This document shows positions 35,325-46,300 of a stretch of 64,000 nucleotides of DNA, in pieces. A model generated the notes under the pieces. It was not told the DNA's origin, did not search any database, and saw only the letters and a list, made by a program, of their open reading frames with translations. The position numbers and the translations under genes are program-made. The first letter of the stretch is position 1; each line of letters starts with the position of its first letter. The stretch is from positions 4,287,812 through 4,351,811 of the forward strand of contig NZ_KE386491.1 in NCBI RefSeq assembly GCF_000427405.1, given 5' to 3'. This DNA is from Flectobacillus major DSM 103 (lineage in GTDB: Bacteria; Bacteroidota; Bacteroidia; Cytophagales; Spirosomataceae).

Positions 35325-35477
35325 GTAATGAAAAAACCTTGAAGTGCGTTACAAATAGCAATGTGATTGGATATTTCACCTCACTTTCAATGTTTTTTAT
35401 CTACTTGTACAAGGAAATAATCTTGGTTATTTCTTGAAAATCAAACTTAAACTTTAAATCCTCAAGCATAATATACA

Positions 35478-37067
35478 ATGGCAGGTTTAAAAGAAACGCC
35501 CCGTCAGAAGATGATTGGGATGATGTATTTGGTACTCACAGCCTTGCTTGCTTTGCAGGTTAGTGATGCTCTTTTACAGAAATTCGCTTTATTGAATAAC
35601 AGTTTGGAGACAGCCAATCAGTCTGCATCTGAAAAAAATAAAGGTACTATTCAAGGTATCGAATCAAGAATCAAAGAATTGCCTAATCCAGCAGCTTATG
35701 CCGATATTACCCGTAAAGCTGCCGAAGTTCATAAATTAGCTGAAAGTGTAGTTAATGAAATAGAAGGAATCAAAGCTAAGGTTATTGAAGCTGGAGGAGG
35801 AATTGACCCTGAAACTGGGCAAATCAAAAATCCCAAAGAAGAAGAGAAAATTTATCAGTTGATGGTAGGTGCTAGCAAAAAAGGAGCTGCATATTCTTTG
35901 GCCACTTCAATGGAGCAATACATTACAAAGTTGACAGCTTTGGCAGATAAAGGCACCGTATTTCCAGCATTGTCTTTGTCAGCCAAAGAAGACCCAATGG
36001 TGGCTAAAGACGCTGATCAACGTAATAAAGATTTTGCAGAATTAAACTTTGCTCAGACGCCTGTAGCAGCAGCATTGGCTACTTTGAGTCAAAAGCAAGC
36101 TGAAATCAGACGATACGAAAGTGAAGTGTTAGGCCAATTAGCCGCAAAAGTTGGAGCAAAAGAAGTGAAATTTGATAAAGTATTTGCTCAAGTTTCGGCC
36201 AATGCTAATACTGTAGTAGCTGGTATGGAATATGAAGCTGAAGTATTTATTGCTGCTACTTCAAGTGGCTTTACGCCTCGTATGAGCCTTAATGGTGCTT
36301 CTTTACCTGTAAAGGATGGAAGAGGACAAATCAAATTTAAGGCAACAGGTGGCGAGTACGATAGAAATGGCTTATCTAAGAAAACATACACTGCTTCGGT
36401 ATCGTACATGAGCCCAACAGGCCCTAAAACAGAATCTATTGTAAAAGAATACTTTGTTTTAAAACCAACTTACAATATCGAAACAGCAACATTGCCAGCA
36501 TTGTATTTGGGTTGTGCTAATAGATTGAGTATTGTAAGCCCAGGTTTGGGGGCTTTATGGAATCCTTCTTTCTCTGCTGAGGGTGGTGATGCTATTGCTG
36601 GCGAACGTGGAAAGGTAACAATTGTTCCTAGCTCATCTAATGTAACATTAAATGTATCTAACGGAGGTACTTTATTAGGTAAAGAAACTTTTCGTGTGAG
36701 AAGAGTTCCTAGACCAGAGATTAAAGTATATGGAAATGGTGGTGAACTCGACGAAAAACGTGGTGCTAGTGCTTCAGGTTTAAGAGTTATCGAAGCACGT
36801 GCTTTAGCTGATGAATCGTTTAAAGCTACCAACCCAGAGGATGCTCAATTTAGAGTTTCGGAAATTTACGTGGCTCTTGCTCGTGGAACGAAAAAAGTAG
36901 GAGATGTGTCGGGTTCTGGTAGTGTCAATATTTCGGCATTAGCAGCTCAGGCTCAAGCTGGCGACCGTTATTATATCGAAGTAAAGGGTGTACAACGCAA
37001 AAACTTTAGAGGAACCGTAGAGAGTATTCCTGTAGGTAACGTGATTAAAAATATTCCATTGAACTAA
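35478..37067 (+). CDS. gldM: Type IX secretion/gliding motor protein GldM (PorM)
   Basis: A 529-residue protein with one N-terminal transmembrane helix (KMIGMMYLVLTALLALQVSD at about 11-30) and a long periplasmic part of four domains in the known structures; the helical D1 region is seen to about 230 and beta-rich domains afterwards (GMEYEAEVFIAATSSGF, YNIETATLPALYLGCANRL). GldM dimers sit on the GldL pentamer and transmit motor rotation to the GldK/GldN ring. Follows gldL after 153 bp. Confidence 0.96.
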   Translation: MAGLKETPRQKMIGMMYLVLTALLALQVSDALLQKFALLNNSLETANQSASEKNKGTIQGIESRIKELPNPAAYADITRKAAEVHKLAESVVNEIEGIKAKVIEAGGGIDPETGQIKNPKEEEKIYQLMVGASKKGAAYSLATSMEQYITKLTALADKGTVFPALSLSAKEDPMVAKDADQRNKDFAELNFAQTPVAAALATLSQKQAEIRRYESEVLGQLAAKVGAKEVKFDKVFAQVSANANTVVAGMEYEAEVFIAATSSGFTPRMSLNGASLPVKDGRGQIKFKATGGEYDRNGLSKKTYTASVSYMSPTGPKTESIVKEYFVLKPTYNIETATLPALYLGCANRLSIVSPGLGALWNPSFSAEGGDAIAGERGKVTIVPSSSNVTLNVSNGGTLLGKETFRVRRVPRPEIKVYGNGGELDEKRGASASGLRVIEARALADESFKATNPEDAQFRVSEIYVALARGTKKVGDVSGSGSVNISALAAQAQAGDRYYIEVKGVQRKNFRGTVESIPVGNVIKNIPLN

Positions 37068-37144
37068 TTGCTTAGCATAATATCAACGCATTTTCAATAA
37101 ATGCTGATAGTCTGTCGTTTAGATTTCAAAGTTTATTGGTAGAA

Positions 37145-37168
37145 ATTAGCCTTTTGTTTAAGGCTAAT
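37145..37168. repeat. Small hairpin between gldM and gldN
   Basis: ATTAGCCTT (37145-37153) pairs with AAGGCTAAT (37160-37168), 9 bp, 6-nt loop, no T tract, 29 bp before the gldN start. Probably an mRNA stability or punctuation element. Confidence 0.4.
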
Positions 37169-37197
37169 GAATGTAAAACTAATAGCGACTAACTCAA

Positions 37198-38103
37198 ATG
37201 AAGAATTTTGTAAAATACGCAGGTGCAGCCTTTGTAACTTTGGCTACCTGCACGCTGGTTTCAGCACAAGAAAGAGATAATAGTGGTAAAAATCCAGACT
37301 CTGTTCGTCCTATCGATGATTCGAATGTGATGTGGAAGCAACGTTTGTGGAGAAGAATGGATTTGAATGAAAAGCAAAACCAGCCTTTTTTCTCTAAAAA
37401 TAATGAAATCACGAAATATTTGATTGAGTGGGTTCAAAGTGGTGTTTTGCAACCCTACAAAAATGACTCTTTGAAAACCAAAATATCGAAAGAAGAATTT
37501 ATGCGTAATCTTGAAATAGATGACGCATTTGGCGATAATGCTCTTTCTGACGAAGAAAAAGCAGCAGGTTTTGGCAACGAAACTGCTGCTGCTGCAGGTA
37601 GCGATGACGGTTGGGGCGACCCTAAACCTAAAGCTGGTGCTGAAGGTAAAGCTGTTGCTGGTACAAAACCCGCAGGTGGAGCAGGTGCGTTTTATCGTTT
37701 ACCACGAGAACTAACTATTATCGAAATAAAAGAGGATGCTATTTTTGATAAGCAACGTTCTCGATTATATTTCGATATTCAAGCGATTACTATGATTGTT
37801 CCAGCCAACAAATCAGTAGCAGGATTTGATAAAGTAATTGCATCATTTAAATACAAGGACTTAGACAAATTGTTCCGTAGTAATCCCAATTGTATCTGGT
37901 ACAATGCCCAAAACGAAGCTCAACACAAGAATATGGCCGATGCTTTTGACTTGCGTTTATTCCATGCTCGTTTGATTAAAAAGGGTAATGCAGAAGATAA
38001 AGATTTACAAGAGATGTACGGAGGAGATAAAAAAGGCTTGATGATGTCTCAACAATTAGAGTATAAATTGATGGAGATGGAACACAACCTTTGGGAATAT
38101 TAA
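37198..38103 (+). CDS. gldN: Type IX secretion/gliding ring protein GldN (PorN)
   Basis: A 301-residue periplasmic protein with a signal peptide ending SAQ at about 23. The N-terminal DSNVMWKQRLWRRMDLNEKQN with N-x-P-F is the family signature. An Ala/Gly/Lys-rich linker at about 130-160 divides it from the C-terminal conserved half (LPRELTIIEIKEDAIFDKQR, then ITMIVPANKS and WYNAQNEAQHKNMADAFDLR). Partner of GldK in the periplasmic ring. Last gene of gldKLMN; the repeat copy 2 begins 18 bp after its stop. Confidence 0.95.
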   Translation: MKNFVKYAGAAFVTLATCTLVSAQERDNSGKNPDSVRPIDDSNVMWKQRLWRRMDLNEKQNQPFFSKNNEITKYLIEWVQSGVLQPYKNDSLKTKISKEEFMRNLEIDDAFGDNALSDEEKAAGFGNETAAAAGSDDGWGDPKPKAGAEGKAVAGTKPAGGAGAFYRLPRELTIIEIKEDAIFDKQRSRLYFDIQAITMIVPANKSVAGFDKVIASFKYKDLDKLFRSNPNCIWYNAQNEAQHKNMADAFDLRLFHARLIKKGNAEDKDLQEMYGGDKKGLMMSQQLEYKLMEMEHNLWEY

Positions 38104-38121
38104 TCCTCTTGGGTTGGTAAA

Positions 38122-38393
38122 CATGAGTCATCTCGAATTTTTTCCCTATTAGTGTTTGTTGAGATTCATAAAGTCGTCAAGAGAACATTGAAGAGGCTTA
38201 TCAATTGCTCAAATGATAGAAAAATAGTGGCTATTCATGCAAAAGGCGTTCGAAAAACTAATTTCGAACGCCTTTTGTATGTTAAGTGTCAGAATGACAT
38301 ATCTTTAGCCGCGAAGTATTATATTTTATATTTCTACTGGTGAAAATCATCTTCAAAAATAAACACCATTCACTCAAATTGGGATGACTCATG
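38122..38393 (-). repeat. MITE-like intergenic repeat, copy 2 (inverted)
   Basis: A 272-bp element, the reverse complement of which aligns end to end with 14440-14730. Its ends CATGAGTCATC and GATGACTCATG are a perfect 11-bp terminal inverted repeat. The central hairpin is 38240-38255 with 38262-38277 (16 bp, extended by further pairs). The fourth outer pair is C-G here and A-T in copy 1, a paired change that keeps the stem. It fills nearly the whole gap between gldN and uvrC, ending 3 bp from the uvrC stop, where it may end both transcripts. Confidence 0.85.
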
Positions 38394-38396
38394 TTT

Positions 38397-40208
38397 TTAT
38401 TGTGGATTGATAATTTCTAATTGTTGTTTTAATGCTTTTGCTTTTGCCTTTCCAAGCAAACTTTCAAGTTCTTCTAAGGGGGCTTCATAAATCTTACTGA
38501 CAGTCCCAAAATGTTTAAGTAATTTGGTAGCAGTAGTTTTGCCAATACCTTCAATACTTTCTAGCTGGCTAATAATAAAATTTTTGCTTCGTTTATCGCG
38601 ATGTTTGGTAATACCAAATCGGTGAGCTTCGTCTCGTAGGCGTTGAATGAGTTTTAGTGATTCTGATTTTTTATCGATATATAAAGGAATACTATCTTCT
38701 GGAAAATAAATCTCTTCAAGCCTTTTAGCAATACCTATAATAGGCACTTTCCCGTACAAACCCAAAGCTTTTAGGGCATCGCATGAAGCCGACAATTGAC
38801 CTTTTCCACCATCAATAATAATCAAATCAGGGAGAGGTGATTCCTCTTCGAGTAGTCGAGTGTATCGTCTTGTTACTACTTCATACATCGTAGCAAAGTC
38901 GTTGGGGCCAACAACCGTTTTGGGCGTAAAATGGCGATAATCTTTTTTAGAGGGTATTCCATCTTTAAAACATACCATAGCCGAAACAGGATTTGTTCCC
39001 TGAATATTGGAGTTATCAAAACATTCAATATGCCTAGGAATAGTTTTGAGCTGTAAGTCATTTTTCAGCGTAAGTAAAACTCGCATTTTACGGTCGCCAC
39101 CACTTTCTTCGGCCGCTTGGCGGTCGGCTTTTTCACGCCTAAAATACAATACATTCTTCATCGACATATCTAAGAGTTTTCTTTTATCGCCGATTTGAGG
39201 AATAGTATTTTCGATACCCTTCAATTCAACTGAAAGTGGAATATTGGTAATTACTTCTTTAGCCTCGCTCTGGTATTTGTCACGCATTTCCCAAACCAAC
39301 ATCGTAAGAATATCCTCATCAGTTTCATCGAGTTTTTTCTTGACATCCCATGTTTGTGTTTGCGTAATAAACCCATTGGTAATTTTCATGAAATTTAGAT
39401 AGGCCAATTGTTCATCCGAAACAATAGCAAATACATCAACATCCTTGATATTGGGGTTTACTACAGTTGACTTACTTTGAAATTTATCTAAAAGCTGTAA
39501 TTTTTCTTTAAACTCTTGGGCTTCTTCAAAGGCCAGTTTAGCGGCAGCTTCAAGCATTTTTTCCTCAAAATATATTTTTGGAAAACCCAAATTACCCTTG
39601 AGAATATGCCTAGCTTGGTCGATTTCTAAACTATAGTCAGCCTCCGACTGAAGTCCTTCACAAGGGCCTTTACAGTTGCCAATATGATACTCTAGGCAAA
39701 TCTTGAACTTACGCTCTTGGATATTTTTGGGAGACAAATTAAGGTTACAAGTCCGAAATTTATAAAGTTGTCCAAACATTTCTAAGATGGTGTACATGGC
39801 TTTCTGATTGGCAAATGGGCCAAAGAATGTTCCCAACTTACGGTCAATTCGGCGAGTCGTAATTACTTTGGGGAAAGACTCGTTGGTGATACAGATGAAA
39901 GGATACATCTTGTCATCACGAAGGAGAATATTGAATTTGGGTTGAAACTTTTTGATGAGGTTGTTTTCCAACAATAAGGCATCAAACTCGGTATTAACGA
40001 TAGTAAACTCAATTTTTCTGATTTGAGAAACCAATCGTTTTGTTTTTCGGTCATGTTGGTTCGACTTAACGAAATAACTGCTAACCCTATTTTTGAGATT
40101 TTTGGCTTTTCCAACATAAATTACCGTACCCTCTTCGTCAAAGTATCTATATACGCCAGGTTCTTCGGGTACTTTGGCTAATTCAGCTTTATAATCAAAC
40201 TCCATCAT
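38397..40208 (-). CDS. uvrC: Excinuclease ABC subunit C
   Basis: Nucleotide-excision-repair nuclease that cuts on both sides of a lesion, 603 residues. The GIY-YIG nuclease domain begins at PGVYRYFDEEGTVIYVGKAK (17-36, with GVY and YVG motifs). The UVR motif region is near 200-235, the RNase-H-like 3-prime or 5-prime nuclease region holds ECFDNSNIQGTNPV and IIDGGKGQL, and a helix-hairpin-helix pair closes the protein (IEGIGKTTATKLLKHFGTV). Single gene. Confidence 0.97.
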   Translation of the reverse strand: MMEFDYKAELAKVPEEPGVYRYFDEEGTVIYVGKAKNLKNRVSSYFVKSNQHDRKTKRLVSQIRKIEFTIVNTEFDALLLENNLIKKFQPKFNILLRDDKMYPFICITNESFPKVITTRRIDRKLGTFFGPFANQKAMYTILEMFGQLYKFRTCNLNLSPKNIQERKFKICLEYHIGNCKGPCEGLQSEADYSLEIDQARHILKGNLGFPKIYFEEKMLEAAAKLAFEEAQEFKEKLQLLDKFQSKSTVVNPNIKDVDVFAIVSDEQLAYLNFMKITNGFITQTQTWDVKKKLDETDEDILTMLVWEMRDKYQSEAKEVITNIPLSVELKGIENTIPQIGDKRKLLDMSMKNVLYFRREKADRQAAEESGGDRKMRVLLTLKNDLQLKTIPRHIECFDNSNIQGTNPVSAMVCFKDGIPSKKDYRHFTPKTVVGPNDFATMYEVVTRRYTRLLEEESPLPDLIIIDGGKGQLSASCDALKALGLYGKVPIIGIAKRLEEIYFPEDSIPLYIDKKSESLKLIQRLRDEAHRFGITKHRDKRSKNFIISQLESIEGIGKTTATKLLKHFGTVSKIYEAPLEELESLLGKAKAKALKQQLEIINPQ

Positions 40209-40378
40209 GTTGCATATTTTTCAAAATTTATTACGAAAATAATAGAATCTACAAGACTTATGAAATTTGATGATTTTAAACCCTAATAGGATTGTATTAT
40301 AACTAAATCGGCTGTAATTCATTTTAGGAAAATGGATGTTTTTTAGGGAATCATTATAATTAATATGGCTAAATATTT

Positions 40379-40407
40379 TTTGATTCAAAGATATAATTGT
40401 ATTTTCG
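40379..40407 (+). promoter_or_regulatory. Predicted promoter of xylA
   Basis: TTTG (40379-40382), 17 bp, TATTTTCG (40400-40407), one mismatch to TAnnTTTG. The predicted start near 40413 places the operator at 40425-40441 just inside the transcript, a repressing position. Confidence 0.5.
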
Positions 40408-40424
40408 CATCAAAATAAAATAAC

Positions 40425-40441
40425 AGAACAGTACAGAACAG
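40425..40441 (+). promoter_or_regulatory. Operator-like double half-site upstream of xylA
   Basis: AGAACAG-TAC-AGAACAG: two 7-bp direct repeats 3 bp apart (10-bp period, one helical turn). All 17 bases recur at 43164-43180 upstream of susC. Best candidate for the site of the GntR-type regulator encoded between the two. Confidence 0.72.
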
Positions 40442-40536
40442 TTGACTCTTAAAATATTACTGCTGAAGTGAATAGCTCAGGTAAAAACAGTATATTTAGC
40501 TTAATCTTAGAACTATAAAAATAAAAGTATAAAACA

Positions 40537-41868
40537 ATGGCAAATATTACCTTAGGCGACAAAGAATACTTCGCTGGAATCGGCAAAATTCAATTTGAAG
40601 GTAGAGAATCAGATAACCCTTTAGCATTCAAATGGTATGATGAAAACCGTGTGATTGCTGGTAAAACAATGAAAGAGCATTTGCGTTTTGCGGTTGCTTA
40701 TTGGCATACATTCTGTGGGCAAGGTGCAGATCCATTTGGTCCGGGAACACAGCAATTCCCTTGGGATGTAAAAGCGGGTGCTGTTGACAGAGCAAAAGAT
40801 AAAATGGATGCGGCTTTTGAATTTTTTACTAAAATTGGTGCTCCATATTACTGTTTTCATGATATTGACTTAGTTGATGAAGGTAACTCAATGAGCGAGT
40901 ACGAATCAAACCTACAGTCAATCGTTGACTATGCAAAGCAAAAACAAGCAGCTTCTGGTGTGAAGTTATTGTGGGGTACTGCAAACGTATTCTCTAACCC
41001 TCGTTACATGAATGGTGCATCTACAAACCCAGACTTCTCGGTGGTTGCACATGCTGGTACACAGGTTAAAAATGCGATTGATGCTACAATTGCCTTGAAT
41101 GGTGAAAACTACGTATTCTGGGGTGGTCGTGAAGGTTATATGACCTTATTGAACACAGACATGAAACGTGAATTAGCTCACATGGGACAATTCTTAACAA
41201 TTGCTCGTGACTATGCTCGTAAAAATGGATTTACAGGTAAATTCTTCATCGAACCTAAACCTTGTGAGCCAACGAAACACCAATATGACTTTGACTCAGC
41301 AACTGTAATCGGATTCTTGAAAGAATATGGTTTAGAAAATGATTTCATGTTGAACCTTGAAGTGAACCACGCTACTTTAGCTGGACACACGTTCCAACAC
41401 GAATTACAAGTGGCTGTAGATAACAATATGTTAGGTAGTATGGATGCCAACCGTGGTGACTACCAAAACGGATGGGATACTGACCAATTCCCTAACAACT
41501 TGAATGAATTAACAGAATCTATGTTAATCATCTTAGAAGGAAAAGGTATTACACAAGGAGGTATCAACTTCGATGCTAAAATTCGTCGTAACTCTACAGA
41601 TTTGAATGATATTTTCTATGCACACATTGGTGGTATGGATTCATTTGCAAGAGCTTTGGTAATTGCAGATAATATTTTGACTAAATCACCATACAAGAAA
41701 ATTCGTTCAGACAGATATGCTTCTTTTGATTCGGGTAAAGGAGCAGAATACGAAGCAGGAAAACTTAGCTTAGAAGATTTGCGTGCTATTGCTTTTGAAA
41801 GTGGCGAGCCAGCAAGAACAAGCGGTAAACAAGAATTATTAGAAAACTTGATTAATCAGTATATCTAG
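40537..41868 (+). CDS. xylA: Xylose isomerase
   Basis: Interconverts D-xylose and D-xylulose. A 443-residue class II enzyme; catalytic H108 and D111 lie in [11 protein letters not shown], and metal ligands are seen in [34 protein letters not shown] and [20 protein letters not shown]. No xylulokinase gene is next to it; the regulator gene is convergent and shares its terminator. The 328-bp upstream gap contains the promoter and operator described and no gene. Confidence 0.97.
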   Translation: MANITLGDKEYFAGIGKIQFEGRESDNPLAFKWYDENRVIAGKTMKEHLRFAVAYWHTFCGQGADPFGPGTQQFPWDVKAGAVDRAKDKMDAAFEFFTKIGAPYYCFHDIDLVDEGNSMSEYESNLQSIVDYAKQKQAASGVKLLWGTANVFSNPRYMNGASTNPDFSVVAHAGTQVKNAIDATIALNGENYVFWGGREGYMTLLNTDMKRELAHMGQFLTIARDYARKNGFTGKFFIEPKPCEPTKHQYDFDSATVIGFLKEYGLENDFMLNLEVNHATLAGHTFQHELQVAVDNNMLGSMDANRGDYQNGWDTDQFPNNLNELTESMLIILEGKGITQGGINFDAKIRRNSTDLNDIFYAHIGGMDSFARALVIADNILTKSPYKKIRSDRYASFDSGKGAEYEAGKLSLEDLRAIAFESGEPARTSGKQELLENLINQYI

Positions 41869-41887
41869 TAGTTTGCGATATTAGAAT

Positions 41888-41926
41888 AAAAAAAGGGTTA
41901 GATTGTTAAAATCTAACCCTTTTTTT
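41888..41926. terminator. Bidirectional terminator between xylA and the GntR-type gene
   Basis: A perfect 17-bp stem (41888-41904 with 41910-41926), loop GTTAA, with seven A and seven T at the ends. It overlaps the last two bases of the regulator stop codon. Confidence 0.93.
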
Positions 41927-42941
41927 ATAAGCTTCCTCGAATAATGAGCGACGAAGGGCTTGCAATTTTTCCTTTTTGTCGGTTATGTACCATTCGGCCA
42001 GCCAATTTCCCCATTTTATTGAAGTCATTAGAAATCGTGGTGATGCCATCCTCAGATAGAATTTGTTTAATAGGAGTATCGTCATAAGAGAGTAAACCAA
42101 CATCACTACCAAGCTTAAATCCTTTTTTATTGACATAATTAATGAATCTGATTATATCATTTTCTAAGAAAAGAATATAGGCATAACCTTTTTCGATAAT
42201 ATCTATTTCGAGGTTATCAACAATCTTAGCCTGAATATTGTAAGTAGTACAGAATTTTTTAAATCCTGTTAGTATACCATTGGGAGTATACTGAAAATGA
42301 TTTTTGCTTAGAAAAAGTGTAATACCCTTATATTTTTCAAGTAGAGGCAAAGCCTCCTGTAGCCCCTCAAAGATATTCCTTTCAAAATCTTGGTATAAAA
42401 TAGCGTATTCGTCATCGAATTTATCAATATCAATATCAAGTATCAAAAGCTTTTCTTTGGGAATCTGTCCAACAATATCAGATACATCTTCATTAAAGTG
42501 AGGCATCACAATATAAAAATTATAATTACCAATATTATTAATAAGAACATTTTCAAAAACCTTCAGGTCGTGGTAATGAAAAAATAAGTTAATAGAAACG
42601 TTATCACCCAAAGCCTCTTTCAAAGAATGGAATAAAACCTCTTTGTAAGGGTTCATAGCATCGAAAAGCACAAAAATGTGCATAGTAGTTTGTACATCTG
42701 TCGAAGCAACAAAATATCCTTTGCCATGCTGAGCAGCTACAATCCCCCTTTCACGCAGTTCTTCATAAGCCCTAATAATAGTCATACGAGCTACCCCCAA
42801 CGAATTAGTGATTTCATTGATAGTAGGAAGTTGGTCGCCTCGTTGAAGAGCACCACTTTGAATTTTTTCAATGATATCTTCAATAAGTTGTTGGTATTTG
42901 GGTTTTTGAGCATTAGGCTCAATTTGTAATGATTTTCCCAT
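41925..42941 (-). CDS. GntR-type regulator with periplasmic-binding-like effector domain
   Basis: Start set at 42941 (338 residues, MGKSLQIEPNAQKPKY); a further ATG at 42992 would add 17 non-conserved residues. Residues about 15-85 form a GntR winged helix: YQQLIEDIIEKIQSGALQ, then LPTINEITNSLGVARMTIIR and the wing GIVAAQHGKGYFVAS. The rest resembles the LacI-type sugar-binding fold (IFVLFDAMNPYKEVLF; ends with DVGLLSYDDTP and a TTISNDFNKMG pattern). Lies between xylA and susC, whose upstream regions share one 17-bp site, so it probably controls both in response to xylose or a xylo-oligosaccharide. Confidence 0.9.
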   Translation of the reverse strand: MGKSLQIEPNAQKPKYQQLIEDIIEKIQSGALQRGDQLPTINEITNSLGVARMTIIRAYEELRERGIVAAQHGKGYFVASTDVQTTMHIFVLFDAMNPYKEVLFHSLKEALGDNVSINLFFHYHDLKVFENVLINNIGNYNFYIVMPHFNEDVSDIVGQIPKEKLLILDIDIDKFDDEYAILYQDFERNIFEGLQEALPLLEKYKGITLFLSKNHFQYTPNGILTGFKKFCTTYNIQAKIVDNLEIDIIEKGYAYILFLENDIIRFINYVNKKGFKLGSDVGLLSYDDTPIKQILSEDGITTISNDFNKMGKLAGRMVHNRQKGKIASPSSLIIRGSL

Positions 42942-43163
42942 AGAGTTATATAAAAATGGCTTATATATACAAGCAGTCGTGGTTGAGTACACAATTTAAA
43001 CAGGATTTCCCTGATATGAAAGTTCGGGCGTTTTTCTGTGAAAAAAAGGCAGAAATCTACTCAGAATACCCTGAAATTATGTGAAAGTAAATCTAAGAAG
43101 TTTTTTATAAAAAAATGAAGAAATATTTGCATGAAAAAAATATTATGTAGAATTTTACTAAGT

Positions 43164-43180
43164 AGAACAGTACAGAACAG
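43164..43180 (+). promoter_or_regulatory. Operator-like double half-site upstream of susC
   Basis: Identical over 17 bp to 40425-40441 (AGAACAG-TAC-AGAACAG), 220 bp before the susC start. The surrounding 458-bp gap between the regulator and susC has no gene; it must hold promoters for both. No matching double site was seen immediately before the regulator itself. Confidence 0.72.
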
Positions 43181-43399
43181 AGTTATTATTGTATTATTTT
43201 GATTCAATAAGGCTCTAAAACGAATTAAAGTAGTTTAATATTGTACTATTCTTATTTTTATGAACAAAAAAAAACGTTTATAAAAATCAAAGTATAACCA
43301 TCATTTAGAACACTATCCAAAGAAAGGAGGCTATGAAAATCTAAAAAACACAATTACTCTAATCATTTTCAGTTCATTATTATCCAAAAAACCAATTAT

Positions 43400-46300
43400 A
43401 TGAAAAACAAATTACTAAATTACTTCAAGCATGTATTTGTCTTGACGGCATTGCTTGTATATAGTGTTTCGTCAATGGCACAAGACAGAAGAGTAACAGG
43501 AAAAGTAGCAGGTGTTGATAACCAAGGTATTCCGGGTGTAAGTATTTTAATAAAAGGTACTCGTACAGGAACAACTACAGATGCCAGTGGTAGCTTTTCT
43601 ATCAATTCAAAATCTGCAAATGATGTACTCGTTTTGACAGGTATTGGTTACAAGTCAAAAGAGGTAACTATAGGTGGACAATCAGTTGTTAATATTGTAT
43701 TAGAAGAAGATGTTGCGGCTTTAGATGAGGTTATTGTTACGGGTTATTCAAGTAGTAACAAAAAAGAATCAACAGCGGCTATTTCTACTGTAAAAGCTAA
43801 AGATTTAACGGCTGTACCATCAGGAAATATCGAACAACAATTACAAGGTAAAGTTTCGGGGGTAACAGTAATCACAAGTGGTCAGCCAGGTACAACAAGT
43901 ATTGTTCGTGTACGTGGTTTTGGTTCATTTGGGGGTAACAACCCATTGTATGTAGTGGATGGAGTTCCGACTCAGTCTACAGATTTCTTAGCTCCAGATG
44001 ATATTGAATCAACAACAGTTTTGAAAGATGCTGCTGCTGCTTCTATCTATGGTGCTCGTGCTGCTTCAGGGGTAATCGTATATACTACTAAGAAGGGTAC
44101 AAAGAAAGCTCGTCCATTAGAAATAACATACGATGGTATGTACGGTGTAACAGACCCTGGTACAGGAATTAAAATGTTGAATCCTCAAGACCAAGCTACC
44201 TGGACATGGAAAGCATTGGGCCCTGGAGCAAAACATGACCAATATGGCTCTGGAACTACTCCTATTATTCCAGACTATTTGTTAATTGGCTCGCCAAGTG
44301 GTGGCCGTAAGGGTTATGTTGGTTCTATCGATATCGAAGCTGAGAGAGCTAAATACCAAAACAATCCACTTGCTGGGCCACTATATCTTGTAATGGCTGC
44401 CAATAAGCAAGGAACAGACTGGTACAAAGCAATTACAAGAACAGCTCCTCTTACAAGACATAACTTAGGTTTTTCTGGAGGAACAGAAACTAGCCGTTTT
44501 TACTTCGGTTTAGGTGTTCAGGAACAATCAGGTATTTTGAAATTTAACGAATTCAGACGTTATGATTTCAGAGCTAACTCTGAGTTTGATATTACTAAGA
44601 AATTGAGAATTGGCGAAAACCTTCAATTTACATACCGTCAAACAAGAGGTTTAGCAGGTGGTAATGGTGGTGCAGGTATTGCACAAGAAGAAAGTTATTT
44701 GTTAGATGCACAACGTATGCCTACTATTATTCCGATATATGATGTATTTGGAGGATATGCCGGCTCTGCGGCTGGGGGCTTTAGTAATGCTCGAAACCCT
44801 GTGCAAGGTTTAACATTAAACTCAAATGACAATGTTTTTGGATTGAGTGGTTTTGGTAATATCTATGCAGAATACGATGTTTTGCCAGAATTAACCCTCA
44901 GAACAAGCTTTGGTGGTGGTGTAAACTTCAACACATACAGAGATTACACTTTTGTTGACCACGGAAACTCAGAGCCAGTTGCTGGTAAAAATGCTTTAAG
45001 AGAAGGTAGCTCATACAACTACAACTGGGTATGGACAAACCAAGTGAACTATAAGAAAAAAATAGGTCTTCATGGTATTGAAGCTTTAGCAGGTATCGAA
45101 GCCCTTAATACAGGTGCAGGTAGAAATATCGAAGGTTTTGGACAAGACCCATTCACTACAAGTCTTGATTATTTGAGCTTATCAACTATCTCTAGTGGTA
45201 GAAACGTAACAGGAGGTTTGTTCAGTGGTGTAAACTTCTATTCAATCTTCGGTCAGGCAAATTATTCATACAATAGCCGTTATTTCTTAACAGCCGTTGT
45301 TCGTCGTGATGGTTCTTCTCGTTTTGGTGCTAACAATCGTTATGGTGTATTCCCAGCATTCTCAGCAGCATGGCGTTTGTCTTCAGAAGATTTCATGAAG
45401 GATTTATCGTTTATCAATGACTTGAAAGTAAGAGCTGGTTGGGGACAAATGGGTAACTCTAACAACGTAGACCCTAACAACCAATACAGCTTGTATTCGT
45501 CGAGTATTGGAACTGCGGCTTATGACATAACAGGTACAAACAATGCTGTAGCCGAAGGTTTCTACAGAAGCCGTATAGGTAACCCAAATGCTAAATGGGA
45601 AACAGCAGAAACTTCTAACATCGGTTTAGACGCATCAATCTTGAATGGTAAGTTTGAAGTTCAATTAGATTTCTGGAGAAAAGATACAAAGGACTTGTTG
45701 TTCCAAGTTCCTATTGCAGGTGTAATTGGTACATTGGCTTCTGCTCCATCAGTGAACATTGCTAATATGCGTAACCAAGGTATCGACTTACAAATTGTAA
45801 ATCATGGCAAAATTAATAGCGACCTTAAATACGATATTACCGTGAACGGTTCATTGTTGAGCAATACTATTACGTCATTGGCTCCAGGAACTACCTATTT
45901 TGATGTTTCGCCTCCAACAAACCGCTTGAGTGCTGCTCCAACTCGTAACAAAGAGGGCGAATCTATGGCTTCGTTCTTTGGCTATAAAGTAATTGGCTAT
46001 TTCAAAGATGATGCCGAAGTAAAATCAGCTCCAGCACAAGAAGGTGCAGGCCCTGGTCGCTTCCGCTTTGCTGATGTTAATGGCGATGGCAAAATAGATG
46101 CAGATGACCGTACTATTTTAGGAAGTCCTATCCCTAAATTTACAGGAGGTATCAACCTTAAAGTTACTTACAAGAATTTTGATATTGAAACCTACTTGTA
46201 CACGTCATTAGGAAACCAGATTTTCAATATGACAAAATGGTATACTAACTTCTATTCAACATTCCCGGGTTCTGCCAAAGCTGAGACTGTGAAAAACTCA

